Positions 38,359 through 50,176 of a DNA stretch of 64,000 nucleotides are shown one piece after another (the stretch's first letter is position 1; each line of letters begins with the position of its first letter). The position numbers were made by a program, and so were the translations under genes. This DNA comes from Lycium barbarum. Lineage: Eukaryota; Streptophyta; Magnoliopsida; Solanales; Solanaceae. The notes under the pieces are model-generated. The model saw nothing but the letters and a program-made list of their open reading frames with translations. It was not told where the DNA came from and searched no databases. The DNA lies in assembly GCF_019175385.1 (NCBI RefSeq), contig NC_083339.1:112639601-112703600 (forward strand). Direction: 5' to 3'.

Positions 38359-38760
38359 CTAACACCATAATCTCGAGTACTTAATGGGTTCAACATGTCG
38401 TGCGAGACAGTGAAAGATGAAATTATATTGCCAATCAACGCGGGAGGATTGCTCAAGCACACCAAGTTCTGTGTCATTGATGGTGACATGAGCTATAGCA
38501 CTATATATGAAAGACCATGGATACATGATATGAAGGCAGTACCTTCTACTTTACATTTGTTGCTTAAATTCCCAACGCCTGATGGAATCAAACAAATCAG
38601 GGGCGAACAGTCCGGGGCAAGAGAAATGTTTGCTATAGAGTCACACGAGAAAGAAGAACCTAATAAAGAGAATAAGGGAACATCCTCGACAGAAAAGGGA
38701 GATGATGAAAATTGGGCAAAATAGCAATTACAGCAAGTTAGGTTAGTAGCTGCGCAAGCC
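38359..38760 (+). pseudogene. Tat protease, right part
   Basis: Continuation of 27791-28161 after the Athila insertion: VLNGFNMSCETVKDEIILP, VIDGDMSYSTIYERPWIHDM and KAVPSTLHLLLKFPTPDGIK, all typical of the Tat protease C-terminal half. The open part 38395-38724 ends in a Glu/Lys-rich linker before stops at 38722 and 38767. Confidence 0.9.
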
Positions 38761-38879
38761 AAGGATTAATAGGAAGCGGAAGTTACTGAGCCTAACATTG
38801 AAGAGTCTGATGAGATGGAAAATTATGGAGTTCCAAGATCATTTGTGGTCCCAGAAGAATCAGACGCCACCAAATCCAC

Positions 38880-40036
38880 TATAGTGGAGCTACAGTAAAT
38901 TGCACTCTTTGACCAACAACCAGAGAGGAAGGTATACCTAGGCACCAGATTGTCTCCGAAGCCCAGGCTTAATATTATTAAATTTCTTAAAGATAATATC
39001 AATTGTTTTGCTTGGTCCCACTTAGATATGACAGGGATTTCGCCGGAAGTGAAAACTCACAAGCTCAGCTTAAACCTAAGATTCGTTCCAATAAAGCAAA
39101 AAAGGAGGCCCATAGTGGAAGAGGTAACAAAACTGTAAAATATAGGATCTATTAGAGAGGTAACTTATCCTGATTGGTTAGCAAATGTGGTGGTAGTACC
39201 TAAAAAAGGGAATAAGTTAAGGATGTGTATAGCCTTTAAGGATTTGAATAAAGCATGTCTGAAGGATTCGTTTCCTCTGTCGCACATTGATCGGATGATT
39301 GATGCCACGGAAGGACATGATATGCTTAGTTTTCTTGATGCTTACTCCGGATATAATCAGATAATGATGAATCCAGATGATCAAGAAAAACTTTGTTTGT
39401 TACCAAGTATGGTAGTTATTGCTATAATGTCATACCTCTCGGTTTAAAAAATGCGGGAGCTACTTATCAACGTTTGGTTAATCGTATGTTTGAAAATTAA
39501 TTTGTTAGGACTATGGAAGTATATATAGATGATATGTTAGTTAAATCCATTTGTTCGAAGGACCATTTGAGCCACTTGCAAGAAATGTTTAAAGTGCTTA
39601 GAAGTTGAATCTAGATAAATGTGCTTTTCGCGTCAGCTCGGGGAAATTCTTGGGATTCCTAGTTTCAAACAGTGGAATTGAGGTCCATCCAGATAAAATA
39701 AAGGCAATAGAAGAAATCCCGAAAGTGTTGGAAGATGTGAAAGCGGTACAGAGGCTAACTAGTAGGTTGGTTAAGCTGTTTTATATCTCGTTCCTTTGAA
39801 AACAGTCAACGGGTTTTCTCGTTGATGAAAAAGAAAAAATATTTTGAATGGACACTAGAGTGCCAGCAAGCTTTGAGAGAGCTGAAGAAATATTTAGCAA
39901 GTGCATCGTTGTTGTCTAAACCTTTCAAGGGCGAGCAGCTCCTTGTGTATTTGGCTTTGTCCGAAGTAGCGGTAAGTGAAGTTCTGTTCGAGAAGATAAA
40001 TGCACACAATTTCCTATTTATTATGTCAGTAGTACA
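38880..40036 (+). pseudogene. Tat reverse transcriptase
   Basis: RT in several frames: FAWSHLDMTGISPEV and HKLSLNLRFVPIKQKRR (38950-39138), then after a stop ANVVVVPKKGNKLRMC and FLDAYSGYNQIMMNPDDQEK (39187-39410). After a frameshift comes the catalytic VYIDDMLVKS near 39515-39550, then LNLDKCAFRVSSGKFLGFLV (39605). Frameshifts occur near 39400 and 39600 and stops at 38896, 39136 and 39498. The thumb region reads VQRLTSRLVKLFYIS. Confidence 0.9.
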
Positions 40037-40783
40037 TTGGCGAGCGCCAAAACCAAGTATCCTTATCTTGAAAAATTGGCTTTGGCTTTAATAACTGCCA
40101 CTAGGAAATTGAGACCTTACTTTCAGTGTCATCCTATTTGCGTTGTAACAACATATCCGTTGAGAAATATGCTGCATAAACTTGAGCTTTCTGGTAGGCT
40201 AGCAAAATGGACTGTTGAAATTAGTGGTTATAACATAGAATACAGGCCGCGAACGGCAATAAAATCCCATGTGTTGGCTGATTTTGTAGTTGATTTCAGC
40301 CTGGGAATGGTGCCTGAAGTTGAAAAAGAATACATAGTTTCTTCAGGGGCGTTACCTGGGGTGTGGACCTTATTCACGGACGGAGCATCTAATGTGAAAG
40401 GGTCTGAATTGGGCATAGTTTTAAAAAACCCCTCTAGGGATATAATTAGACAGGAAATTAGAACTGTACAATTGACTAACAACGAAGTCCACTATGAGGC
40501 AGTGATTGCAGGTCTGGAGTTAGCTTGGAGCTTGGGGGCTGAGGTTATTGAGGCAAAAAACGATTCCCTCTTTGTGGTCAACCAGGTGCACGACATTTTT
40601 GATGTAAAGTATGACAAGATGCAGAAGCACTTGGATAAAATCCAAATATTGTTGCGACACTTCAAGGAATGGACCCCCGAGCATGTTTCACTAGAACGAA
40701 ATGTGGAAGCTGATGCTCTGGCAAATTTAGGGTCTTCAACTGACGCTGGAGGAATGAGTTCGGGAAAGGTCATTCAATTGTAA
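40037..40783 (+). pseudogene. Tat RNase H
   Basis: The open frame covers the connection region (YPYLEKLALALITATRKLRP) and RNase H. The domain starts WTLFTDGASNVKGSELGIVL (first Asp), continues NNEVHYEAVIAGLELAWSLG (Glu) and NDSLFVVNQV (second Asp expected at the ND), and ends HVSLERNVEADALANLGS (third Asp). The key acidic residues appear present, but the polyprotein is broken before and after. Confidence 0.9.
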
Positions 40784-40846
40784 AATTCGACGTTAGATCC
40801 TAGTCATGATGAGGCAAACTCAACAAGTCTGACTTGGTATTTTTAC

Positions 40847-42713
40847 TGTTACACCCCGTACTTGCGGAGAAGCACTGATCAAACTTGAGCGTAAGTATGT
40901 TGAACTATGGCTAAGTAAAATAACTTTGGAGTATAAGGGATGAAGCATTATTAAGTATATATTAAGTGTATTTTATGAGTAAAGGATGCATATGAGGAAT
41001 TTCGGAAGGTCCTATAAGGAATTGAGTTAGTATGACTTTGGAAAAAGATGAGCGTTACTTTGAACAACAAAGTCTGAGCCAACTCGGGGAAAGAATATCT
41101 TTTAGTATATGAGGAGTTTTGAAGCAAAGGAAAAGCCTAAATTGAAGTTCATGAAGTCTAGTTTCCAACGCAACAAACCGCTCGTCGATATGACGTCGGA
41201 GTAGAGAATTATGGAGGTTACAAGTCAGGCTGGCAGAGTAGAAACGCGCAGCTAGAGTGCGTGACACGCGTAGCTACAGTGCGCGGAAAGTTTAGGACGG
41301 TGACAACCGACTCTAGAGCACTATAAAAGGGATTTTACCCTTTATTTCTTTATCCAAACCCCCCTAAACATATCCCAAATCTTCTAGAACATTCCCCCAA
41401 CTTCCACAACATGCATATATATTCCTACAAGTCTATATGACAATTTTGGTCATTTTTATTTTATTTTTAACATAACCCCAAGTCCTAGAAAGCCCTAGAA
41501 ACCTCTCCAAACATATTCCAACATATTTCCAAGCCTAAACTAAGGATCAAAGTGAAGATTAAAGTGGTTAAGGGTTCCAAATGAGGTCTACAATTGTCTC
41601 ATCTTCTTGAAGATGTTTGAGTGAGTATTTTTAAGGTGGAATAACTATGAAATTGAAGTGTTCTTGAATTTTGAGGTAAGATTTCATCTTAGTTTCATGT
41701 TTATGAGTTTGTTTGGTAATTATGTTAAGCTTTGAGGAGAAGAAAATTGGAGGAAAAGTTCAAATACGCATTTGATGATATTTTGAGTTATGAATTAACT
41801 TGAGTTATAATTATTAGTATGTTTTGAGCTAATAATGATGTTAAGGAATTGTCGTATATGAGTGTCTAAGGGGTTGTATGAAGTTGTTGTTATGGATTGG
41901 TTATGAAAAGAAGTTTTGGGATTGAATTGAGTATAGTTTGAATGTAATATTTTGATTATGGAATTGTTGATGTTTTATTGTGCTTTGGGAGTTGTTTTGA
42001 AGATTGGAGGAATAGAAGATATAGGGGAGATGCTGCCCGAATTTCGGCAGATTCTAAAGGGGTTTAATTTGAAGGCTTAAGATAAGCATATGACGATAAG
42101 CCTAACAATAATATGAATTCTCTTGAATGTAGATTTGTGAGCTTGGGGGGATAAGCATTAAGTAGTTAAGGAGATCAAAAAGGTATGTTAAGGCTGTCCC
42201 TTTCTTTCTAAAGACATGATTTTTTTATTATGAACCTATACGTGTTTTCCATAACATCCTTATTCCCAAAAGCTAGAAATTCATGATTCTTAGTGTTTCT
42301 TATGATGCTAAAGATAAATATGTTCCATGATGATAAGGATGATGATCCCATTCAAGAGATACCAAAGCTTATGGTTTTGATGCTATTATGAGATAATAGA
42401 GTTTATTTCATGAATTTCTTGATTTAACTCATTATTGTTGATCTCACCTTATGATAATTGTTCCTTCAAGGTGAGATATAGCGATAATGATTGTTTCATA
42501 ATATAAATCGGAGGCTACCGACCTTACGTCACTCCGATAAAGTAGTAGCTTTTATTTGGGCTCTCATGTATGCTACTTATATTATATATGTATATTAGAT
42601 ATGTATGTATGGGATATGGGGAAAGGTGAGGCGTTATATACGAATCACCACCTGATCAGCTAGTATACTATGATATCGTCCTGGACGCGGGATATATGGT
42701 TAAATGGATTGGG
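40847..42713 (+). repeat. 5' LTR, 3'-truncated
   Basis: Colinear with 44973-46840 of the 3' LTR, then diverging after GGTTAAATGGAT near 42710. The hairpin and 3' third of the LTR are missing. A GC-word block (41244-41286: ACGCGCAGCTAGAGTGCG) and TATAAAAG box (41322) are kept. Confidence 0.85.
41322..41329 (+). promoter_or_regulatory. LTR TATA box
   Basis: TATAAAAG lies 36 bases after the GC-word block. The same arrangement is seen in the 3' LTR. Confidence 0.6.
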
Positions 42714-44972
42714 TAAGTTGAAGTGCAATTGTGATTGTCTTCTGGATTGTTTATATAACTTCTAAGCGTGATATTGCTTGGCCGATGAAGGAAGTAGAGA
42801 TTGTATCAACCTTAAGAATATGTGGTGTATTTCTAACTAATCCTTATAAGAAGGTTTCACCTCAATTTTTTTTCAGACGGGTGTTGTGAAGGTTTTTTGG
42901 CGATAAGGAAATTAGGTGCGATGTCGATTTATGTGCATAGAGAGAAGAGAGTAGGTGTACAGGTGAAGATAAAATATGACAAGGAACGATTTGGCTGCTG
43001 TAGGAAAGTAAAGGATGCGAGGTTGATTGGTTTAGACAAAGAGACAGGGTACAAGTACGAGTAAAGATTTTTAAGTAAAGTTATATCGCCGAGGTTTACA
43101 ATTAGGACGTAGAAAGATATGCTAGGAAGACCTACAGATTTAGACATATGAAAAAAGAATATGAGAAACTAGAATAGCCCCGAGGGAAATTAGGAGCATG
43201 TTAGCTTTACGATTAGAATTTCGAAATGATCGCGAGGTATGAGTCTGGCTAGCTGGGCAAAAAGAGAAGGGAGATGTATTAAAGCCACAGATTCAGGGAA
43301 ATTTTAAATAGCATTGGGATATTTTGTAGGTGAAGTATTAATAAGCGATGTAAATGATAAGTTATGTATGGGCCCATTAAGTATTAGGTGTGCCCTTATG
43401 ATCGATCTTACGATATGTTAAAGGTAGTGATTGAGCTGATTATCGAAGCTAAGGTAGCAAGTGCTATAGGGCAGATTGATATTGTTTTCTCTGAATGTTA
43501 AAGTTGAATAATCATGATGCAACAATATCAGAGAAAAGGAGAAATATGTATACATAAGAGTAAGAAGATTAAGATGTCAGGAGAAGAGGAGCAAGAAGAA
43601 TCTCAAGAATATTAGTGAAAAGGTAGCTGGCGAGGAAACCTATGTCTTAAGGAGCGTTGTATAGTTGGACACTTCGTAAGAAGCCTAACAAATTTCGATG
43701 TCACCATTGATTCGTTAGCCCAGGGGACTGTTAGTCATGAAAGAAAGAAGTGAACAATAAAGAAAGCGTTTAAATTGTATCCGGTATGTACAAACATTTT
43801 GACTTGATATAAGAACTCTGATAGCAAAAAGGAAATGAGTTAAACCATGCGATGAAAGGAACTCCAGTATTATATGGAGTAGAGGAGTTGAAGAACCGTT
43901 AGGGTCGACCAGATGACTACCAAAAATGGTTAATACTCGAATGTTACTGGTATATGAGAACATCCTTTAAAAGAGGGGGAAGAACAAATTCAGTTCTAAG
44001 ATGAACTACAATATTTCCAAGCTCAAAAGAGGAAAAATTATAGGAAGTTCAATGATCTTCAAAGGAAAGAATGATAGGGTGCCTATGCATAGCAAGACAA
44101 TAGTACTGCCTGAGATTAGGAAGTACCTCGTAAGTCTTGAAATTCCAAGTCGCCAGTTATATCGATTGTGAGAGTGTATGACACAGAACCATATAAACAA
44201 CTACCGTGATGAAATGGTCAACAGAATGGTCTAAGAAAGACGATAAGGAGCCGAAGAAGAATGGAGGTTAGTTTAAGTCTCAGTTAGTCACTGGTATAAG
44301 AGAGCCAAGGACTTAAGGAGAGAAGCATACTCGTATTAAAAGGAAGTCGTAATTAAGTGTGTATGAGATGGAGAACCCCAGAAACGGTAATCACCGAGGA
44401 TAATAAGACGTTACCAAGAAAATACTATTGTAGATTATTCAGCGCTACTACAGGCGAAACCATGATGAAAATTTGCCCGAGGACCTAGTAAGGAATCCGG
44501 CTAAGGAAGTTAGAAGGAGATGATATTGTATGTATATAGGATTAATTCGTACTAGACGGATAACTCAAACTAAAATCCAGATAAGCAAGCAAGGAAAGGT
44601 TCTACATCTGAATAAGAGAGTTGTCTACTAACAGAGAAATAACGAGCAAGTCAAAAGGATACAACAATTAAGAATACTCGCAAGATCGGCAAAGAGCCGT
44701 AGCGATCATGAGCCAAGACTACCTTAATGAGAACAAGACGATAGTTGGATATCAGTTGACCATCGGTAACATACATGAGGACATGAGGATATGAAACTAA
44801 TCGATGAGTTTGACAAAAGTTAGGAGAGTATAAGAAAAGACTAATGTGCCCCTAGTATAGGAATATGAAGATCAGAGTCTAAGGGAGGACAACCATTTCA
44901 AGAAATCAATGCTAACATCGTAAGCTTGCAAGCTATAACATTCGACGACAAATGTTTTTAAGGGGGGAAGGA
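42714..44972 (+). other. Non-coding interior of the LTR element with terminal polypurine tract
   Basis: No gag or pol motif was found on either strand, and the small frames lack family features. The region is purine-rich on the plus strand. TTTTTAAGGGGGGAAGGA at 44955-44972 abuts the 3' LTR and is a clear polypurine tract. This suggests a non-autonomous element or a 3' untranslated region left after deletion of gag-pol. Confidence 0.7.
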
Positions 44973-45452
44973 TGTTACGCCCCGTACTTACGGAAAAGCA
45001 CTGATCAAATTTAAGCGTAAGTACATTGAACTATGGGTAAGTAAAATAACTTTGGAGTATAAGGGACGAAGCATTATTGAGTATATTATATGAGTAAAGG
45101 ATACATACGAGGAATTCTGAAAGGTCCTATAAGGAATTGAGTGGAAGGAGTTGAGTTAGTATGACTTTGGAAAAAGATGAGTGTTACTTTGAACAACAAA
45201 GTATGAGCCAACTCGGGAAAAAAAATATATTTTAGTATATGAGGAGTTTTGAAGCAATGAAAAATCCTAAATTGAATTTCATGAAGTCTAGTTTCCAACG
45301 CAACAAACCGCTCGTCGATACGACGTCGGAGTAGAGAATTATGGACGTTATAAGTCAGGCTGGCAGAGCAGAAATGCGCAGCTACAGTGCGCGACACGCG
45401 CAGCTACATTGCGCGAAAAGTTCTAGGTCGGTGCCAACCGACTCTAGAGCAC

Positions 45453-45460
45453 TATAAAAG
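45453..45460 (+). promoter_or_regulatory. LTR TATA box (3' copy)
   Basis: TATAAAAG, 35 bases after the last GC word of the block. Confidence 0.6.
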
Positions 45461-47062
45461 GGGGTTTACCCCTTATTTCTTCTTCCAAACCCCCCTAAAC
45501 ATATCCCAAATCCTCTAGAACATTCCCCCAACTTCCACAACATGCACATATATTCCTAGAAGTCTATATGAAAATTTTGGTCATTTTTATTATATTTTCA
45601 ACATAAACCCAAGTCCTAGAAAGCCCTAGAAACCTCTCCAAACATATTCCAACATATTTTCGAGCCTAAACCAAGATCAAAGTGAAGATTAAAGTGGTTA
45701 AGAGTTCCAAGTGAGGTCTACACTTGTCTCCTCTTCTTGAAGATCTTTGGGTGAGTATTTTTAAGGTGGAGTAACCATGGAATTGAAGTGTTCTTAAATT
45801 TTGAGGTAACATTTCATCTTAGTTTCATATTTATGAGTTTTTTTTGGTAATTATGTTAAGATTTGAGGAGAAGAAAATTGGAGGAAAAGTTCAAATATAC
45901 ATTTAATGATATTTTGAGTTGTGAATTAACTTGAGTTATAATTATTTGTATGTTTTGAGCATAATATTTTTATGAGGGATAATAATGATGTTAAGAAATT
46001 ATCGTATACGAGTGTATAAGGGGTTGTATGAAGTTGTTGTTATGGATTGATTATGAAAAGAAGTTTTGGGATTGAATTGAGTATAGTTTGAATGTAATCT
46101 TTTGATTATGGAATTGTTGATGTTTCATTGTGCTTTGGGAGTTGTTTTGAAGATTGGAGGGAATAGAAGATATAGGGGAGATGCTGTCCGAATTTCAACA
46201 GATTCTAAAAGGGTTTAATTTGAAGGCTTAAGATAAGCATATGACGATAAGCCTAACAATAATATGAATTCTCTTTAATGTAGATTTACGAGCTTGGGAG
46301 GATAAGCGTTAAGTAGTTAAGGAGACCAAAAAGGTATGTTAAGGCTGTCTCTTTCTTTCTAAAGGCATGATTTTTGTCTTATGAACTTATACGTGTTTTC
46401 CATAACATCCTTATTCCCAAAAACTAGAAGTTCATGATTCTTAGAGTTTCTTATGATGCTAAAGATAAATATGGTCCATGATGATAATGATGATGAGGTT
46501 GATGATCCCATTCAAGAGATACCAAAGCTTATGGTTTTGATTCTATTATGAGATCATAAAGTTTATTTCATGATTTCACTCATTATTGTTGATCACACCT
46601 TATGATAATTATTACTTTAAGGTGAGATATAGCGATAATGATTGTTCCATAATATAAATCGGAGGCTACTGACCTTACGTCACTTCGATAAAGTAGTAGC
46701 TTTTATTTGGGCTCTCATGCATGCTACTTATATGTATATATGGGATATGGGCAAAGGTGAGGTGTTATATACGCATGACCACCTGATCAGCTGGTATACT
46801 ATGATATCGTCCCGGACGCGGGATATATGGTTAAATGGATCGGGCCGTTCGTTTCGCGACAACTTATGTAATGATGATGTGATATATAGATCGAGCTGCA
46901 TGTTCCGCAGCACTATTACGTTATATATGTATGAAAAATGTTTTCTTTAAAAAGCTAAGGATGCATGATATCCGTCTTACGAGGCAATCAGATGTACAGG
47001 TTATCCTTATCTCATGTTATGTTCTGTATCTCTTGTTATCTTATTATTTATGCCTTACATAC

Positions 47063-47083
47063 TCAGTATATTGTTCGTACTGA
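47063..47083 (+). other. Conserved LTR hairpin
   Basis: TCAGTAT, 7-base loop, GTACTGA; the innermost pair is a T-G wobble. Same position near the LTR 3' end as at 2282. Confidence 0.65.
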
Positions 47084-47520
47084 CATCCTTTCTTGTGGAC
47101 TCTGCGTTCATGCCCGGAGGTAGGCAGGGAGACGGATTAGATCCGTAGGTGCTCTATCAGCGGATTCTCAGGAGAACTCCACTTACTTCGGAGTTGCAGT
47201 CTATTGGTATTGATCTTTATGGTCACTTGTATTCTATGTAGAGGCTCGTAGACATGTGTGTACAGTTAGACATTTCGTAACCCTACGGGTTCATATTGTT
47301 GTATGATATTTTGGCAGCCATGTCAGCTTGTGATGATGGCCACTGTTGTTGACGATTATATAGAGATGTGCCATTATCTTGTGATATATGCCCTTACAGA
47401 TTATGATACCCATGAGCTGTCTTTGTGGTCCACCTAGAAATTATTATGAGATGTATGTTCAGAGGTGCTTGGTGGGTTAGCTCCTAGTGCCCATCATGGC
47501 TCTCTAGTTGGGTCGTGACA

Positions 47521-48751
47521 GGCGCAACAAGTATATAGATTATCTTCACAATTACAAGCTACCCGATGATGTGAAAGTATCCCAAGCAATACTTACAAAA
47601 GAAGCTCGGTATTGTATAGTAAAAGGGCAATTGTATAAGAGGTCTTTCTACGGTCCCTTGGCTAGATGCCTAGGACAAGGTGAAACAGATTATGTGATGA
47701 GAGAAGTGTATGAAGGAGTTTATGGAAATCACTCCGGAGCAGACTTACTAGGTAGAAAGCTGATACGAGCCAGATATTATTGGTCTCTGATGGAGGAAGA
47801 TGTCAAAATATTTGTCCAACAATGTGACAAATTTCAGCGGCACACCCCAATGATTAATTAACCGACAGAGCCTTTGCATCTAATCATATCACCTTAGCCT
47901 TTCATGAACAGGGCAATGGACATTGTGGGGCCATTGCTGGAAGCTCTTGGCCAAGTTAAGTTCCTACCAATTATGAAGGATTATTTTTCGAAATGGGTAG
48001 AATCCGGGACTTATAAGAAGATAAGGGAAAAGGAGGTCATCGACTTCATCTACGACCATATAATTTTTCGATTTGGAATTCCAAAGGAGATAACATGTGA
48101 CAATGGTCCGGAGTTCATTAGCATAAAAGTGATAGGAATCTTTGATGGGCTGAAAATGAAGCGGATAATATTAACTCCCTATCATCTGAATGCAAATAGG
48201 CAAGCCGAGTCAACAAACAAGACAATTGTGTGTTTCATGAAGCGGTTTGAACTAGCAAAAGAATAATGGAGGGATTTTCTTCCAGAAATATTATGGGCAC
48301 ACCGAACAACTACGATGCTCAGTATAGGTGAAACTTCATTTTTTCTGGTGTACGGGGCTGAAGCCTTGATACCGGTAGAAATAGAGGAGCCATCTCTGAG
48401 GTATGCTCACGCAAATGAAGAAGAAAACAATGAAGCTATGCTGGTCAGTTTGGCTCTATTGGAGGAGCACAGAGAAATGGCTTTGATCAGGATCTTGGCT
48501 CAGAAGCCAAGGATGGGCAAATATTACAACCGTCAGACCAAACTTCGGTATTTCCAACTGGAGGATCTGGTCCTGCGGAAAGTAACTCTTAATACCAAGG
48601 ATCAGAATGCAGGAAAGCTCGGACCAAATTAGGAAGGACCCTATTGAGGGCAAGCATAATGGGTAAAGGCTCATACCAGTTGGAAACGGATGATAGAACC
48701 AAGATATCCAATAACTGGAACATTAGTCATTTGAAGCGGTATTATTACTGA
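47521..48751 (+). pseudogene. Tat integrase
   Basis: The N-terminal zinc-binding part has RNKYIDYLHNYKLPDDVK, EVYEGVYGNHSGADLLGRKL and CDKFQRH (usual CDKCQRH, so one cysteine is lost). The core (47904-48266) has MDIVGPLLEALGQVKF, a conserved CDNGPEFIS and NRQAESTNKTIV with the catalytic Glu. The C-terminal part (48315-48632) has TSFFLVYGAEALIPVEIEEP and then stops; the last frame ends ISHLKRYYY near 48750. Stops at 47859, 48264 and 48630 disable it. Confidence 0.9.
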
Positions 48752-48770
48752 CATCTTTCACACTCAAACA

Positions 48771-49057
48771 CTAGGGAGGATGTATCCCACAATGTTGCGT
48801 GATTGGAAGAAAGAATGTAGCATTTATAAGAAGAAGAATGTAATTTCTTAGAAAATAGTGGGGACTGTTACCAAGAGTTAATCCCGGAGGAAAAATGCAT
48901 AATTCCTGGGGAATACTAGGGAGGATGTATCCCACAATGTTGTGTGGTTGGAAGAAGGAATGTAATATTCATAAGAAAAAGAATGTAATTTCTTAGAAAA
49001 CATTGGGGACTGTTACCAAGAGTTGATCCTGAAGGAAAAATGCATAATTCCCGGGGG
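48771..49057 (+). repeat. Two tandem copies of a ~145-bp unit after Tat integrase
   Basis: CTAGGGAGGATGTATCCCAC begins each copy (48771 and 48916). Each contains TTGGAAGAA, GAATGTAATTTCTTAGAAAA, GGGGACTGTTACCAAGAG and AAAATGCATAATTCC. The unit lies in the Tat 3' spacer. Confidence 0.9.
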
Positions 49058-49411
49058 AACCTTGGCAGCCCCTTTTATGATCTTAGTTTCGGTTGTAATT
49101 GAAATTGTAAATTGCAATGAAAACTTTTCAAGTCAATAAAAGACTAAAGTTTCGTGAAAAAAGAAAGCTCGATTACAGTTCATTTTTACACAAAAATAAA
49201 AATGCCCGAAATGAATGGGTGACGTCCCATTTCATAAGCATAAATACAAGGTCCTTGTTAATAAATATGATTCAGAACAATTTTTTCCCGAATAAAAGTC
49301 GGACGCAAATTACGTGGCGCAAAATGCAAACTAGGGGATGAATTTAAAAAATTCTTAGACAGTCAAAGAAAAGTTTTAAACAAAGTCGGAGACCATCATA
49401 AAATGGTTAAG
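49058..49411 (+). other. Tat 3' spacer, left part
   Basis: Non-coding, A-rich spacer downstream of integrase. It continues after the inserted element at 61787. The small frame 49117-49341 has no family features. Confidence 0.6.
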
Positions 49412-50176
49412 TGTAATGACCCGTTCGTTCGTTATTGCATTTTGACCATTTTGCCCCGTTGACCCATCCCCGAGCTTTATTAGTACCATTTTGACCGGCG
49501 GGGTTAGGTGGCACGGTTCCCTAGGTATTGGAGTGAGTTTTGATATGTCTTTTAAGTGAAAATCGTTTGACTCATAGTTGACTTTTGGGTAAAGGACCTT
49601 TTTTAGATATCCGTCGATTTCGAGAGGTCCGGATAGTCGTTTAGAACTTGTGTGTATATTTGATTCGCTTCCCAATGCACTCGGGTGAATTTTGGGACTT
49701 GGCTTGAAAAGCTAGTTTTGAGGTATCGGGGGTTGACTTGGTCAACAAGAACTTCAATGGGAATTCCGAGGCCATGAGTGCGTTCGTAGCGCGATTTTAT
49801 GTATATCTGCATATTTGGTTTGTGTCCGGGAGGTTTCGAGTGTCGTTCCCAAGTTTGGATGACTTTGGTGTCTGGTGACCGCAAAAGCGGCCGACGGGCA
49901 GTTTTCTGATTTAAAAGCCTTTGGAAACCCTTATTCCCTTCCATTCCTTATATTCCATTTCCTTAGCATTTTGAAGGCGATTTGAATAGGGTTTGGTCAG
50001 ATTTCTCTTGAGGGTAAGTTCTCTAATCTCAATCTCTTTCATTACCTTTCCTAAGTAAGAATTCGTGCTAGTAACTCCATAGAACTTGGAGAATAAGAGA
50101 GGGTTTTGGGTTTCTTTCTTGAATAAGTTGTTAATTATAAAACCTTGATTTATTGGTGGATTAAGCTTGATTAAGT
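49412..50176 (+). repeat. 5' LTR remnant
   Basis: It starts TGTAATGACCCG. It has a palindromic word GACCGCAAAAGCGGCC (49877-49892) and then a TTTAAAAG box. The expected hairpin-bearing 3' half and PBS are missing: the sequence runs straight into the ORF at 50177, so a deletion joins them. Confidence 0.7.
49910..49917 (+). promoter_or_regulatory. Probable LTR TATA box
   Basis: TTTAAAAG lies 18 bases after the palindromic word. Assigned by composition and position. Confidence 0.45.

Larger units (their letters stand above)
40847..47520 (+). mobile_element. Non-autonomous LTR retrotransposon, Gypsy-like LTRs, truncated 5' LTR
   Basis: It starts TGTTACACCCCGTACTTGC and ends GTTGGGTCGTGACA. The second LTR begins at 44973 (TGTTACGCCCCGTACTTAC) after a polypurine tract. 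The first LTR is cut at about 42713, so the PBS and leader are gone. The 2.26-kb interior has no transposon protein. Flanks TTTAC and GGCGC do not match, yet the Tat reading frame before (LTWYFY) and after (RNKYIDYL) rejoins with almost nothing missing. LTR ends relate it to the solo LTRs at 354 and 58791. Confidence 0.82.
44973..47520 (+). repeat. 3' LTR (2548 bp)
   Basis: Complete copy: TGTTACGCCCC to GTCGTGACA. It has the GC-word block (45373-45418: GCGCAGCTACAGTGCGCG), TATAAAAG (45453-45460) and the conserved hairpin at 47063-47083. Confidence 0.88.

Noticed and set aside
42929..44200. Minus-strand small ORFs in the LTR element interior
   Set aside because: No retrotransposon or host domain is visible and the strand is pyrimidine-rich; likely chance frames.
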